A DNA stretch of 64,000 nucleotides, from positions 21,635,809 through 21,699,808 of the forward strand of contig NC_081527.1 in NCBI RefSeq assembly GCF_030273125.1. The letters run 5' to 3'. The notes under the pieces were generated by a model. It was not told the origin of the DNA and made no database searches. It saw only the letters and a program-made list of their open reading frames with translations. Source of the DNA: Centropristis striata. Lineage: Eukaryota > Chordata > Actinopteri > Perciformes > Serranidae. Below are positions 46,322-56,442 of the stretch, piece by piece. Every line of letters begins with the position of its first letter. Positions within the stretch are counted from its first letter, which is position 1. Position numbers and translations under genes: made by a program.

Positions 46322-46925
46322 ATCCATGCTGATCTGTCGTGTATTAAGATGATGAAAGTGGTGTACCTTTTTTTTAATACACTATTTGTGCAATTCATAT
46401 GTCTTGTATTTCTTAATATTAATAGGTAGAGGTATGTAGTGAAGATATTTGAGTGGAAAGGGGCAGTGGTTGGCCACAATATTCTACACTTTCCAGAGTA
46501 AATTTTTATTACACTCATTGGTGTTAATATACTGGAGTTCAGTGTTGTCTGGTAGAGTTAATTTTCTAACACTTAACACCGGTGTTGAGTACTATCCACA
46601 CTACTTGTGTTGGTTTTCAACTCCATGAGGTGTTAGAATAACTCTGGTTGAGTTTTAAATAATTGACGCTTTGAACAGTGTTAAATCAACACTCAAAAGA
46701 GTGGACACATATGAACACTTTCCCGGTGTTAAAATTAACAGTCTTAATTTAACATTGGCACATTTGCTGTGTACGAACTACATCACATTATGTTTCGTAG
46801 CAAATCATACGAATTTTTCCTGTAGACAGTCTGACTTTTTTCATGTACTGAAGCAAAGTGAATCTGCAGCAGCTGTAAGACAGAAAAAAAGGTCACCTGG
46901 ATAGTCCTATGATGACCACATACAA
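46322..46925. repeat. Probable transposon 3' end
   Basis: Repeated AACAC, GTGTTA and GTTAA words (46500-46760) form short direct and inverted repeats, as at the ends of a DNA transposon. This fits the decayed ORF just upstream. Confidence 0.4.
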
Positions 46926-47131
46926 GAGCTGTTATACCAGGAAAGGAGAGTGGCACAGAGTGTGTTTGGTGTAAAGTTATCAGTAGGAGGAGTAACAGGG
47001 CTGTGAGTGAGCTCTGTCACTGTGATCAGGTTCCTCCTTCTAATCCACCAATTTAGTGTTGATGAGGACTAAACAGAGTTCACAGCCTTCTTTATACTTG
47101 CTGGAGCTCAGAGTTCCTCAACACTGCAGAG

Positions 47132-47724
47132 ATGACGCCTCTGTTCATCTCAGCGCTGCTGGCTGCTGTGAGCTTTGGTATGAACACAACTCTGTTTCTT
47201 TGAGATCAGTCCAACACTGACATGATTCTGTAGCAGCAAACTGATACTGTTTGTTACTGTTTTACAGAATGTAGAGCACAAACAGACAGCGTGCTGCAAC
47301 CAGCAGGAGAAGAGCCTGCTGCTGAAGGACAGACAGTAACACTTGGCTGTCAGTACAACAGCTCTTCATCAAATCATTATCTCTTCTGGTACAAACAGGA
47401 CGGAAACAACAGCCCCAAATCCATCCTGAGCCGCTTTAAGATCGGCTTGGGGAAAACAGAGGACGGGGACAGATTTTCATCTGTACTGAATTCAACCTCA
47501 AGATCGGTTCCTCTGAAGATCCAGAAGCTTCAACTGTCTGACTCTGCTGTGTACTACTGTGCTCTGAAGCCCACAGTGACAGGAAACTCACACTATGCTT
47601 CAGGAAATGTTGGAAATCAGCGGATCCCTAGACTGAAGATTAAAGTGGAGGATAAACAAATAAACATGAACATCTCCTCTGCTGCAGTGACAGACTCTGC
47701 TGTGTACTACTGTGCTCTGCAGCC
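47132..47724 (+). CDS. TCR V segment V11 (family C) fused to half of a family A V
   Basis: Leader 47132-47177 (MTPLFISALLAAVSF, donor GTATGA), V exon from 47268. A complete V domain comes first: Cys23 in VTLGCQYN, FR2 LFWYKQDGNNSPKS, second Cys in DSAVYYCALKP, then heptamer CACAGTG at 47572-47578. Only 9-10 bases of spacer follow. The sequence then jumps in frame into CDR2-FR3 of a family A V almost identical to V14 (HYASGNVGNQRIPRLK, KVEDKQINMN). That part ends in a second DSAVYYCALQP and a complete RSS at 47725-47762. The leader and promoter are unrelated to families A and B. The domain could be used only through the second RSS, giving an enlarged V product; it may also be a pseudogene. Confidence 0.85.
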
Positions 47725-47762
47725 CACAGTGACAGGAAACACCAAAACTCTGAACAAAAACC
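47725..47762 (+). other. RSS of the V11 chimera
   Basis: CACAGTG 47725-47731, 22 bp spacer, ACAAAAACC 47754-47762. The first heptamer (47572-47578) has no nonamer at the right distance. CTCF-like motif at 47797-47809. Confidence 0.93.
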
Positions 47763-47927
47763 TTTGGAGCAAAGACAACACAATACTCCACAACATCCAC
47801 TAGAGGGAGTCACATACTGGTTAACTGTTAAAATAGTTTGAAATGATACAGTGTAGATTATTTCTAGAGGAGGTAAAACAAGAGAAAATGAAGCTCTAAA
47901 TATTAAACACAGAATTAAGGCAACTGT

Positions 47928-47944
47928 TTTTTTTTTTTTTTTTT

Positions 47945-47982
<38 letters not shown>
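47928..47982. repeat. Poly(T) and (CAA)n tract
   Basis: About 17 T followed by about 12 CAA units. Confidence 0.95.
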
Positions 47983-47983
<1 letters not shown>

Positions 47984-48284
47984 GTTCTGATCATGATGAG
48001 GAGTTTTGGGATATTATATGTAAAATTCCTTGTCATAATGGAGTGGATCAGATATCCTATAACATCTGATAGAGCTTCAACTCTAAAATAACAATTACTG
48101 CTAAAATGTGACACCATAGGATATATGCAACCAATATAGTGTATTCATAAATTTTATGGTGATCATTTCATGCCTTGTAGTTTGTCAATATATTATATTT
48201 AAATACAACATTTACAAATTACAATTTCAAAAAGGGGTCTTTAATGTAGTTGATGAAGATATTGTTGTAATCTTTAGAAAATAA

Positions 48285-48535
48285 GTTTTTGTGGTGTACC
48301 ACAGGGTTCAATCCTCGTTCCTCTCATTTTCTATTTACATGATGTTTTCAGATCAGTTGATGAATAAGAACATTGATTTTCATTGTTTTGTTGACAATAT
48401 GAGATTTAGGTGCTAATAAAATAATTTATCTCTGGCAGCTGGTGTACATGTAGAGTGCTGGTGTTCCAGACCTTTCCATAGCTGGGTGGTTCAGAATGCT
48501 GCTACCAGTCTGTTAACCAGGAGGAAGTGTAGGGA
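48285..48535 (+). repeat. LINE relic before V12
   Basis: GVPQGSILVPLIF-like RT motif near 48290-48335, and NAATSLLTRRK-like near 48495-48530. Same relic family, more diverged. Confidence 0.6.
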
Positions 48536-48636
48536 TTCAGGGAGGAGCTAAACTGTGATTGAACTATAGAAGAGAGAGGAACTTCTATATTCAACAGAGT
48601 TCAATACACAAAGCATCAACATTACCTTTATTCAAC

Positions 48637-49095
48637 ATGCTGTCACTGCAGCATTGTGTGTTTTCTCTACTGGTTCTATCCATTCTAACAGGTACGTTAC
48701 ATTCTCCAATTTTAAAAACTGTTTGACTTCATGTTTCATGAACATTATTAATATCTAGAGAATGCTGTAACATAATTCATAACAAAGTTATTTTTTCCTT
48801 TAGGTGTCAGCTGTCAAGAACTCACTCCAGTAAAGACAGACGAGTCCACTTTAGAAGGCAGCACTGTTACTCTGTCCTACAGATACTCTAAACTGACTGG
48901 GAGTAATTATTTCTTCTGGTATCGACAATATCCAGGAAAACCACCAGAGTTCATCATCTCACACTCTGCATCAGGAATTGTTGGAAATCAGCCAATCCCT
49001 GGACTGACGATTAAAGTGGAGGACAAACAAATCAACATGAACATCTCCTCTGCTGCAGTGACAGACTCTGCTGTGTACAACTGTGCTGTGAAGCC
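48637..49095 (+). CDS. TCR alpha/delta V segment V12 (family A)
   Basis: Leader 48637-48691, V exon 48804-49095. Open: GVSCQELTPVKTDES, FFWYRQYPGKPPEF, KVEDKQINMN, DSAVYNCAVKP. Besides Tyr for Cys23, the residue before the second Cys is Asn instead of Tyr (YNC). The heptamer ends in A (CACAGTA). Both changes are mild, but together they suggest lower use. Homologous to V6 in coding and 3' flank. Confidence 0.87.
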
Positions 49096-49133
49096 CACAG
49101 TAACAGGAAACACCAAAACTCTGTACAAAAACC
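49096..49133 (+). other. RSS of V12, variant heptamer
   Basis: CACAGTA 49096-49102 (last base changed), 22 bp spacer, ACAAAAACC 49125-49133. The first three heptamer bases, most critical for cleavage, are intact. CTCF-like motif at 49168-49180. Confidence 0.9.
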
Positions 49134-49574
49134 TTTGGAGCAAAGACAACACAATACTCCACAACATCCACTAGAGGGAGTCACATACTGTTGTCTGCTT
49201 TCAAACAAAAAAAACTGAATGAACAGTAAAATTTCACTTACTGATGATGAGGTGTTGTGGGATATTATTTCAGTAAACAATAACTGTCAAACTCAATAAT
49301 AATTGAGTTTAACAGCAAATCCTCTGACATCAAATAGAGCTCAAAATCAACTCTGTAGTTTGATTATTTTTCTGAAGCACTGACAAACATTCATAACTGC
49401 CAACATCTAAAACAAGTTTAACATGAACAATGTATTTAAAGTTTATATTTGATGCCAAAAAATATTGCAATCTTTTAAAAGTTTGCCATTATATTTTTTT
49501 TTTTTAAAAACACTTCTGGACTATACATAAACGGGTTGGCAGCACTCTGGTTGACTTTGTTCTTCTCTTTATAA

Positions 49575-49660
49575 AAAAAGTTACTCTGTTGTTCTGTCTG
49601 GCTATGATTTCTTGTGGTGTACCACAGGGTTCAATTATAGGTTCTCTTTGTTTATATTTG
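49575..49660 (+). repeat. LINE RT relic after V12
   Basis: ISCGVPQGSIIGSLCL-like frame, homologous to the copy at 39050. Confidence 0.6.
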
Positions 49661-50040
49661 TTTTTTTGCTTTTGTATGAATTTATTTCTGAAAACAACAT
49701 TTATGTTATTTGTGTTGTTGGCACAATGTGATCATATATTCCATTAACCATTGTACAAGTTGACTGAGTTTCCCAGTTTTCAATTCAATACAATGAATAT
49801 ATCTTTCTTATATTTTATCACTTAACCTAAAATAGACTTACATTTTAAAGTGTGGACAAAATTAATAACAGTGCATTACACTTTAATTTGATCAATTACC
49901 CAGAAGCACACATTTTCTGGACAAACAAATAATTTCAGTGACCTAAATACTGACGGTTTAAAATCACCAAAAGGTGATTATCTGGCCCCGCCAACTGACA
50001 TTTACCAGAATAACTGACATGAATAATCCTCATTTTGCAG

Positions 50041-50232
50041 CTCTGGGTTCCATGAACAGCATAAATCCACAACGTACTGAAGAACATGTTGCAGAGGGCA
50101 GAAACATCAACCTGACCTGTAAATATGATGGTACTATCAGCAATATCCAGTGGTACCGACAATACCAGAGATCTAGACCAGAGTTCCTGCTCTACATCAC
50201 AGAGGGAGGATCGATTCATCCAACTGTTTTTG
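50041..50232 (+). pseudogene. TCR V segment V13 (family D), truncated
   Basis: The V exon starts after TTTTGCAG and matches V7 (ALGSMNSINPQRTEEHV, LTCKYDGTISNIQWYRQ, FLLYITEGGSIHPTV). The leader and promoter are missing: a deletion joins GACATTTAC directly to intron sequence just before the acceptor. After 50232 the exon runs into the duplicated spacer also found at 33.46 kb, so FR3, the second Cys and the RSS are gone. Confidence 0.88.
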
Positions 50233-50235
50233 AAG

Positions 50236-51165
50236 AAAGTCACAGAGAAAGGGCTGGAGAGTTGGTTGTTGGTGGAGCCCAGCAGTCCTTTGCTGGGTGT
50301 GGTTGCACACTGGTCACTGCTGGTTTCCAGGTTGAGTTGCTTGGTACAAACCACTCTTTAAGGCAGATGATATACCTTTTACCGTGGCCTTGGGCTGAGT
50401 GCTGTTGGTTTGTGTTCATTAATGAAAATTAAATTGTATTAATTTATTTTCTTAAGTCTTGATGCACAGCTTTGGTTTGGCTATGTCCACATAGGACTCA
50501 AGTAGGAAAATCAGAGAGCAGTTGGGGGAGGGTGGGCTACGTGCCTTCAGAACCTCTTATCTCTGGAGAAAGGTCTCAGCAGGAGGCCCCAAGCCTGTCC
50601 TCTAACCGATGATGTTATCAGACATCTCTAGGGGTCCTAAATGGTTAATGGAAAATGGACTACACTTATATAGCGGTTTGATCCAAAGTCCTTTACACTA
50701 CAGATTGCGCTCATTCATCCATTCACACACACATTCATACTGGTGGCCGAGGCTATCCTAAACAGTGCCACCTGCTACTATCAGGAGTTCATTCATACAC
50801 AGATGAACGCAGCATTAGGAGCCATTTGGGGTTCAGTATCTTGCCCAAGGATACTTCGACATGTAGGCTGCCACGGTCAGGGATCGAACCTCCGACCTAC
50901 CAATCAGTGGGTTTCTGCTCTGTGAACTGAGCCACAATCACCTAAAATCATAAAACTTAACTTGATTTCAAGGAGATGGAGTTTGGAGGTTTGTGCCCTC
51001 AGTTGGAGAAAAAAGGGATCCACAATGTTGTTTCCTTTACATTCAAACCAGTCCAGTTTGTACAAATAAGCAAAGTCCATCGCACACCAGTGGACCAAAC
51101 AGTATAGTCAGCACAAAATAAAAACAATTATATTAATTCATCAATATAATTTTTCAGATATTAAA
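50236..51165. repeat. Duplicated spacer (copy of 33.46-34.10 kb) with insertion
   Basis: Homologous to the spacer upstream of V4. Here it replaces the 3' half of V13 and leads into the V14 promoter. A SINE-like repeat is inserted at about 50645-50943. Confidence 0.7.
50645..50943. mobile_element. Teleost interspersed repeat (SINE-like or LINE 3' end)
   Basis: Contains the words ATGGACTACACTTATATAGC, GCCACCTGCT, TTGGGGTTCAGTATCTTGCC and CAAGGATACTTCGACATG, characteristic of a very common teleost repeat. It is absent from the paralogous spacer at 33.87 kb, so it inserted after that duplication. Confidence 0.75.
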
Positions 51166-51306
51166 GTTGAGGACGTGTAACTGAGAGACGAGAAAATACA
51201 GATCTACGAGGAGCCGAAGAGACTCAGGGAGGAGCTAAACTGTGAAGAAAACTTCTGTATTCAACAGAGTTCAATACACAAACCATCAACATTACCTTTA
51301 TTCAAC

Positions 51307-51764
51307 ATGCTGTCACTGCAGCACTGTGTGTTTTCTCTACTGGTTCTATCCATTCTAACAGGTATGTTACATTCTACATTTTTAAAAACTGTTTGACTTC
51401 ATGTTTTATGAACGTTATTAATATCTAGAGAATGCTGTAACATAATTTATAACAAAGTTATTCTTCCTTTAGGTGTCAGCTGTGAAGAACTCACTCCAGT
51501 AAAGACAGACGAGTCCAGTTTAGAAGGCAGCACTGTTACTCTGTCCTACAGATACTCCAAAATGTCACCTGGTGATTATTTCTTCTGGTATCGACAATAT
51601 CCAGGAAAACCACCAGAGTTCATCATCTCACACTATGCTTCAGGAAATGTTGGAAATCAGCGGATCCCTAGACTGAAGATTAAAGTGGAGGATAAACAAA
51701 TAAACATGAACATCTCCTCTGCTGCAGTGACAGACTCTGCTGTGTACTACTGTGCTCTGCAGCC
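51307..51764 (+). CDS. TCR alpha/delta V segment V14 (family A)
   Basis: Leader 51307-51361, V exon 51473-51764. Open: GVSCEELTPVKTDESS, FFWYRQYPGKPPEF, KVEDKQINMN, DSAVYYCALQP. Tyr replaces Cys23. It ends CAL rather than CAV, like family B. It is the probable donor of the 3' half of V11: the two are nearly identical from CACTATGCTTCAGG to the RSS. Confidence 0.92.
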
Positions 51765-51802
51765 CACAGTGACAGGAAACACCAAAACTCTGTACAAAAA
51801 CC
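51765..51802 (+). other. RSS of V14
   Basis: CACAGTG 51765-51771, 22 bp spacer, ACAAAAACC 51794-51802. CTCF-like motif at 51837-51849. Confidence 0.95.
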
Positions 51803-52124
51803 TTTGGAGCAAAGACAACACAATACTCCACAACATCCACTAGAGGGAGTCACACACTGTTGTGCTGTTTCATACAACACAACAGATCAATACCTCATCA
51901 TAAGACAATAACAGGGCATCCTTTGACTTCTAATACACTTCATGTTCATTTCTGTAGGTTTTGTTTTGAAGGAATCTCTTATTAAACTCAATGGATATAA
52001 AACAATTAAATAGCAGTATTGTCTTATGCAGTAGTGTTTCTTTGTATTTACTGTTTAATTTCAATAAAGGTTATGCATTACCTGGCTTGCATCACAGACG
52101 AAGGTTTTATTTTGTTCAAATTTC

Positions 52125-52370
52125 TGTTGTTCTGTCAGGCTGTGATTTCTTGTGGTGTTCCACAGGCTTCAATCATAGGTCCTCTCAATTTCTTTTTACA
52201 TTTTAATCTGGATTAATTAATACCTGAAAACAGCAGAAAAGTATGTGATTGTAGATTTCATTAACCCAGCAATTATGGCAGTGTTATTTATATGTAAAGT
52301 ACTGGTTTTAAGGACCTTTCCACAGTCACAAATAAATCTAGCTGGTACCGATCTGTTAACCAGGAGGAAG
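52125..52370 (+). repeat. LINE RT relic before V15
   Basis: AVISCGVPQASIIGPLNFFL-like frame at about 52137-52200, with diverged remains up to the promoter. Rearranged copies lie at about 55580-55860 and 59079-59359, where part of the RT motif is inverted (minus-strand TGGTGTTCCACAGGGTTCAG). Confidence 0.6.
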
Positions 52371-52498
52371 TGACAGAAGAGAAAATACTGAAGAAAGATT
52401 CAGGGAGGAGCTAAACTGTTGTTGAACACAGAAGAAAGACACAATTCTGTATTCAACAGAGTTCAATACACAAACCATCAGCATTACCTTTATTCAAC

Positions 52499-52951
52499 AT
52501 GCTGTCACTGCAGCACTGTGTGTTTTCTCTACTGGTTCTATCCATTCTAACAGGTATGTTAAATTACACAGAAAGGAATTATTAAATGCAAATTTTTCTT
52601 GTTTCTGAGTCTTTTCAGACTATTACAAAATGGTATAACAGATTCATCTCTTCCTTTAGGTGTCAGCTGTCAAGAACTCACTCCAGTAAAGACAGAAGAG
52701 TCCAGTTTAGAAGGCAGCACTGTTACTCTGTCCTACAGTTACTCCAAACAAGCTGATGGCACTGATTAGTTCTTCTGGTATCGACAATAACCAGGAAACC
52801 CACCAGAGTTCCTCATCCATCACTTGGGGACAAAGAATGAAACAAAGTCTGGACTGTCTGTTAGCGTGAGGAAGGATAAAACCCATCTGGATCTGCAGAT
52901 CTCCTCTGCTGCAGTGACAGACTCTGCTGTGTACTACTGTGCTGTGAGGCC
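52499..52951 (+). pseudogene. TCR V segment V15 (family A), two stops
   Basis: Leader 52499-52553 and V exon 52660-52951 are otherwise intact. TAG at 52767-52769 (where V17 has a Tyr codon, DYFFW) and TAA at 52788-52790 (Tyr of RQYPG) terminate the frame in FR2. FR3, DSAVYYCAVRP and the RSS remain. It is the ancestral or left member of the V15-V17-V19 series. Confidence 0.92.
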
Positions 52952-52989
52952 CACAGTGACAGGAAACACCAAAACTCTGAACAAAAACA
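52952..52989 (+). other. RSS of V15
   Basis: CACAGTG 52952-52958, 22 bp spacer, ACAAAAACA 52981-52989. CTCF-like motif at 53056-53068. Confidence 0.93.
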
Positions 52990-53564
52990 CAAGCTGACAG
53001 ACTGACAAGCTGCTGGAAGCCTTTTCTCCACACTGTTGTACTGAAGGTTTTACCTCCACTAGAGGGCCACATTATCAAGTAGGCGGTGCACTACTTCTGC
53101 ACTGTGTTCAACCATTCAGTCAATAATAAGTGCTGCTGTGAAGAGAACAATTCTCAGACTGAATGTTGAACATCAGGTAGTTTCTCCTGTTGATTTAAAC
53201 CTTGTTGTAGAGATGGAACATTGGCTGTGGATTATTCTTGCTACTCTTTTCTTTGGTAAGATACAAACAGCAACATCTTTAGTTTTTCAGCACTTTTAAC
53301 AATTATCTTAGTTCTGAGTGCTTTTAATGTCTTTCACAGAAAAATGAAACGGATAATTTATGATTGCATCTTATAACTTCTAAAAACTTTTATATGGTTT
53401 AATCTGACATCAGACAGAAGTCAGCGAATATTCAGATTATTCTACATGTCTGTTTCTGACTCTCTGGCTAGTAACTCTCTAAAACTACTGATTGTTCTAC
53501 TTCATTGATTCATCTCTTCCTCTGCATGTTCTCTTCTTCCCCAGAGTGTAAAGGAGAAGACAAG

Positions 53565-54930
53565 GGCCGCGTTTCCCAGATTCGCTCGTTCTTAAGGACT
53601 TAAGAAGGCTCTTAAGAAGGATTCGGCTAAGAAGGAGCGCTAAGATAGGGGTGTTTCCCAGATGCGTTCTTAACTGCCTTCTTAAGATCCCGCCAAAGAA
53701 GCTTCTTAAGAAGCTCTTAGTGGGAGCTGTCCACCGCCGTGGTGCTGAAATATAAATCAATCGATGCCAGGCAAATCGATCACCCACCACTTTATCAGCG
53801 CTTAAGTCACCCTACACACCTGTGCAATAAGGCTACGTGTGTGTGTGTGTGTGTGTGTGTGTGATCACAGCTAACAGGTGTATCCGAGTAGTAATCAAGC
53901 CATTAACGCATATATACCCCACTGGTGGACCTCGTCCCGCGTGGTGGGCATCCTGATGTGTCTCCGGGCATGGCGCAGGAGGATCGGTGTCACGGCTGCC
54001 ACACTCCGTGAAACCGGTGCCTTGCTGAGGCCGGTGCCGTCCCCCACCACCTCCAGGAAGCTCCCCACTGCGTAAAAACGCAGCGCGGCCAGGAGTTGCA
54101 CCTCCGGGCTGAGGGCAAAATTGCAGCGGGTTGCCCTCTGGATGTGTGGTGACACGAGCGTGACGAGGCGGTGGATCTCCTCACGAGGAAGCCGGTACTT
54201 GGACTGGACAGCCCGGTCCGACAGCACGTCGAGTGGGGAGAAGTGCTGACGCACATAAGCGTTTATATAAACCGTCTGGCTTCGCGCACGGCGACGCTGT
54301 TGGTTCGCAGCGAGAATATGCTGTATTGCAGCCATGGTGTCTCACACGCGTGGACTTCGGCAACGCCTTTATATAGACTTGCAGGTGGAGACCCTCTTGA
54401 TGAGGTTCCAGCTGAGTTCAATTACACCTGTCAGTTTCCCTCATATCTGTGAAATACCACAGGGTTGTTGATGTTTTTATAGCTACTGTAAACTCATATG
54501 CAGATGCCGAATGTGTGTGAAAACGTAAAGAGTGATAGTAATGATGATTTATTTTATTTATGTAGCTACAGGAACACATGGGCAATTCTTTATTTTTATA
54601 TCGTTATTTTTCTTCTTATGCTATTATTTTTCTTGCGTCAGTGTTCTGCAGCTATGAGCGTACATTCATCATTACGCAGGGTTTTAGTATTCCTTTGTGT
54701 CCGATATAACTTTCCCTGATGCGGCTGCACTGAGCGTTTGGTCGCTAAGAAGGCCGTTAAGAGTGGGTCAGGGCGATCTTACACTTCCCTCTTAGTGAAA
54801 GATCTTCTTAAGCTAAGAACGACTCTGGGAAACACTTCCTTCTTTCACAGCGCTCTTAAGAGCGTCCCTAAGACGCTCTTAGCGTTTAAGAGCTTCTTAA
54901 GCGCTAAGAGCGAATCTGGGAAACGCGGCC
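53565..54930. mobile_element. PIF/Harbinger-type element in V16
   Basis: Termini GGCCGCGTTTCCCAGATTCG (53565) and its inverse CGAATCTGGGAAACGCGGCC (54930) are flanked by a 3-bp AAG duplication. A second, inner pair of similar ends (GTGTTTCCCAGATGCG at 53650; CTCTGGGAAACAC at 54822) and many CTTAAG words make the ends complex. It contains the N-terminal part of a Harbinger transposase and a (GT)n tract at 53838-53862. Too short to be autonomous. Confidence 0.9.
53895..54335 (-). pseudogene. Harbinger (HARBI1-like) transposase, N-terminal 146 codons
   Basis: Starts MAAIQHILAANQQRRRARS. Contains YRLPREEIHRLVTLVSPHI and LALRFYAVGSF-like motifs (QLLAALRFYAVGSFLEVVGD) followed by SKAPVSRSV, the helix-turn-helix part of HARBI1-like proteins. 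The DDE catalytic region is absent: the frame stops at 53895 shortly before the right end of the TIR region. Open over its whole length, so the loss was by internal deletion rather than decay. Confidence 0.88.
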
Positions 54931-55213
54931 AAGGTGATCCAGCCAACAAGAGATGTCATTGCTACTGAAGGAGAGACAGTTACACTTGACTGTACTTTTG
55001 ATACAACTAACCCAAGTCCCACTTTGTTCTGGTACAGACAAGAAGTAAATGATTTCCCAAAGTTTGTACTGCAACGCTTTTCAAAAAAAAAGTAAATCCT
55101 GAAGAAGGACAGAAGGAGAGAATCGATGCTGTAGTCAACAAGACATCAGTTCCTCTGAAGATCCAGAAGCTTCAGCTGTCTGACTCTGCTGTGTACTACT
55201 GTGCTCTGAGGCC

Positions 55214-55251
55214 CACAGTGACAGGAAACACCAAAACTCTGGACAAAAACC
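55214..55251 (+). other. RSS of V16
   Basis: CACAGTG 55214-55220, 22 bp spacer, ACAAAAACC 55243-55251. CTCF-like motif at 55286-55298. Confidence 0.92.
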
Positions 55252-55989
55252 TTTGGAGCAAAGACAACACAATACTCCACAACATCCACTAGAGGGAGTC
55301 ACACACTGTTGTGCTGTTTCATACAACACAACAGAACAATCCCTCATCATAAGACAATAACCGGGCATCCTTTGACATCTAATACACTTCATATTCATTT
55401 CTGTAGGTTTATAGTTTTTTTGTAGCACTCTCTTATAAAACTGCATGAATATAGAACAGTTAAATAACAATATTTTAATCGTATTGCGTCAGTGTTTCTT
55501 TGTATTTACTGTTTAATTTCAATAAAGTTTCTGCATTAACTGGTAGGCATCACAGACTAAGGTTTGATTTTTTTTCAAATGTCTCTGAACCCTGTGGAAC
55601 ACCACAAGAAATCACACCCTGACAGAACAACAATCATAGGTCCTCTCAATTTCTATTTACATTTTTATTTGGATTAATTAATACCTGAAAACAACATATA
55701 CTTTTAATCGTTTTAATGCAGAAAGTATGTGATTGTAGATTTCATTAACCCAGCAGTAACGGCAGTGTTATTTATATGTAAAGTACTGGTTTTACAGACC
55801 TTTCCACAGTGAAAAATAAATCTAGCTGGTACCGGTCTGTTAACCAGAAGGAAGAGACAGAAGAGACAATACTGAAGACAGAGACAGGGAGGAGCTAAAC
55901 TATTGTTGAACACAGAAGAAAGACACAATTCAATACATTCAATACAGTTCAATAGCCTACATAAAAAATCAACATTGCCTTTATTCAAC

Positions 55990-56442
55990 ATGCTGTCACT
56001 GGCTCTTTGTGTGTTTTCTCTACTGGTTCTATCCATTCTAACAGGTATGTTAAATTACACAGAAAGGAATTATTAAATGCAAATGTTTCTTGTGTCTGAG
56101 TCTTTTCAGACTATTACAAAATGGTATAACAGATTCATCTCTTCCTTCAGGTGTCAGCTGTCAAGAACTCACTCCAGTAAAGACAGAAGAGTCCAGTTTA
56201 GAAGGCAGCACTGTTACTCTGTCCTACAGTTACTCCAAACAAGCTGATGGCACTGATTATTTCTTTTGGTATCGACAATATCCAGAAAACCCACCAGAGT
56301 TCCTCATCCATCACTTGCGGACAAAGAATGAAACAAAGTCTGGACTGTCTGTTAGCGTGAGGAAGGATAAAACCCATCTGGATCTGCAGATCTCCTCTGC
56401 TGCAGTGACAGACTCTGCTGTGTACTACTGTGCTGTGAGGCC
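55990..56442 (+). CDS. TCR alpha/delta V segment V17 (family A)
   Basis: Leader 55990-56044 (variant MLSLALCVFSLLV), V exon 56151-56442 (CTTCAG). Open: GVSCQELTPVKTEESS, FFWYRQYPENPPEF, KTHLDLQISS, DSAVYYCAVRP. Tyr replaces Cys23. Nearly identical to V19 (one Arg/Lys difference at the last full codon before the heptamer). The upstream promoter block is altered compared with V1 but keeps CAACATTGCCTTTATTCAAC before the ATG. Confidence 0.9.

Larger units (their letters stand above)
53213..55213 (+). pseudogene. TCR V segment V16 (family B) split by Harbinger element
   Basis: Leader 53213-53255. The V exon begins 53545 (ECKGEDK) and is broken at 53564 by a 1366-bp transposon, resuming at 54931 (AAG duplicated) with VIQPTRDVIATEG, VTLDCTFDTT and LFWYRQEVND. 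A second lesion lies at 55083: a run of nine A has changed frame relative to V5 and yields TAA. DSAVYYCAL and the RSS remain. Predicted dead; V5 is the intact comparison. Confidence 0.93.
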
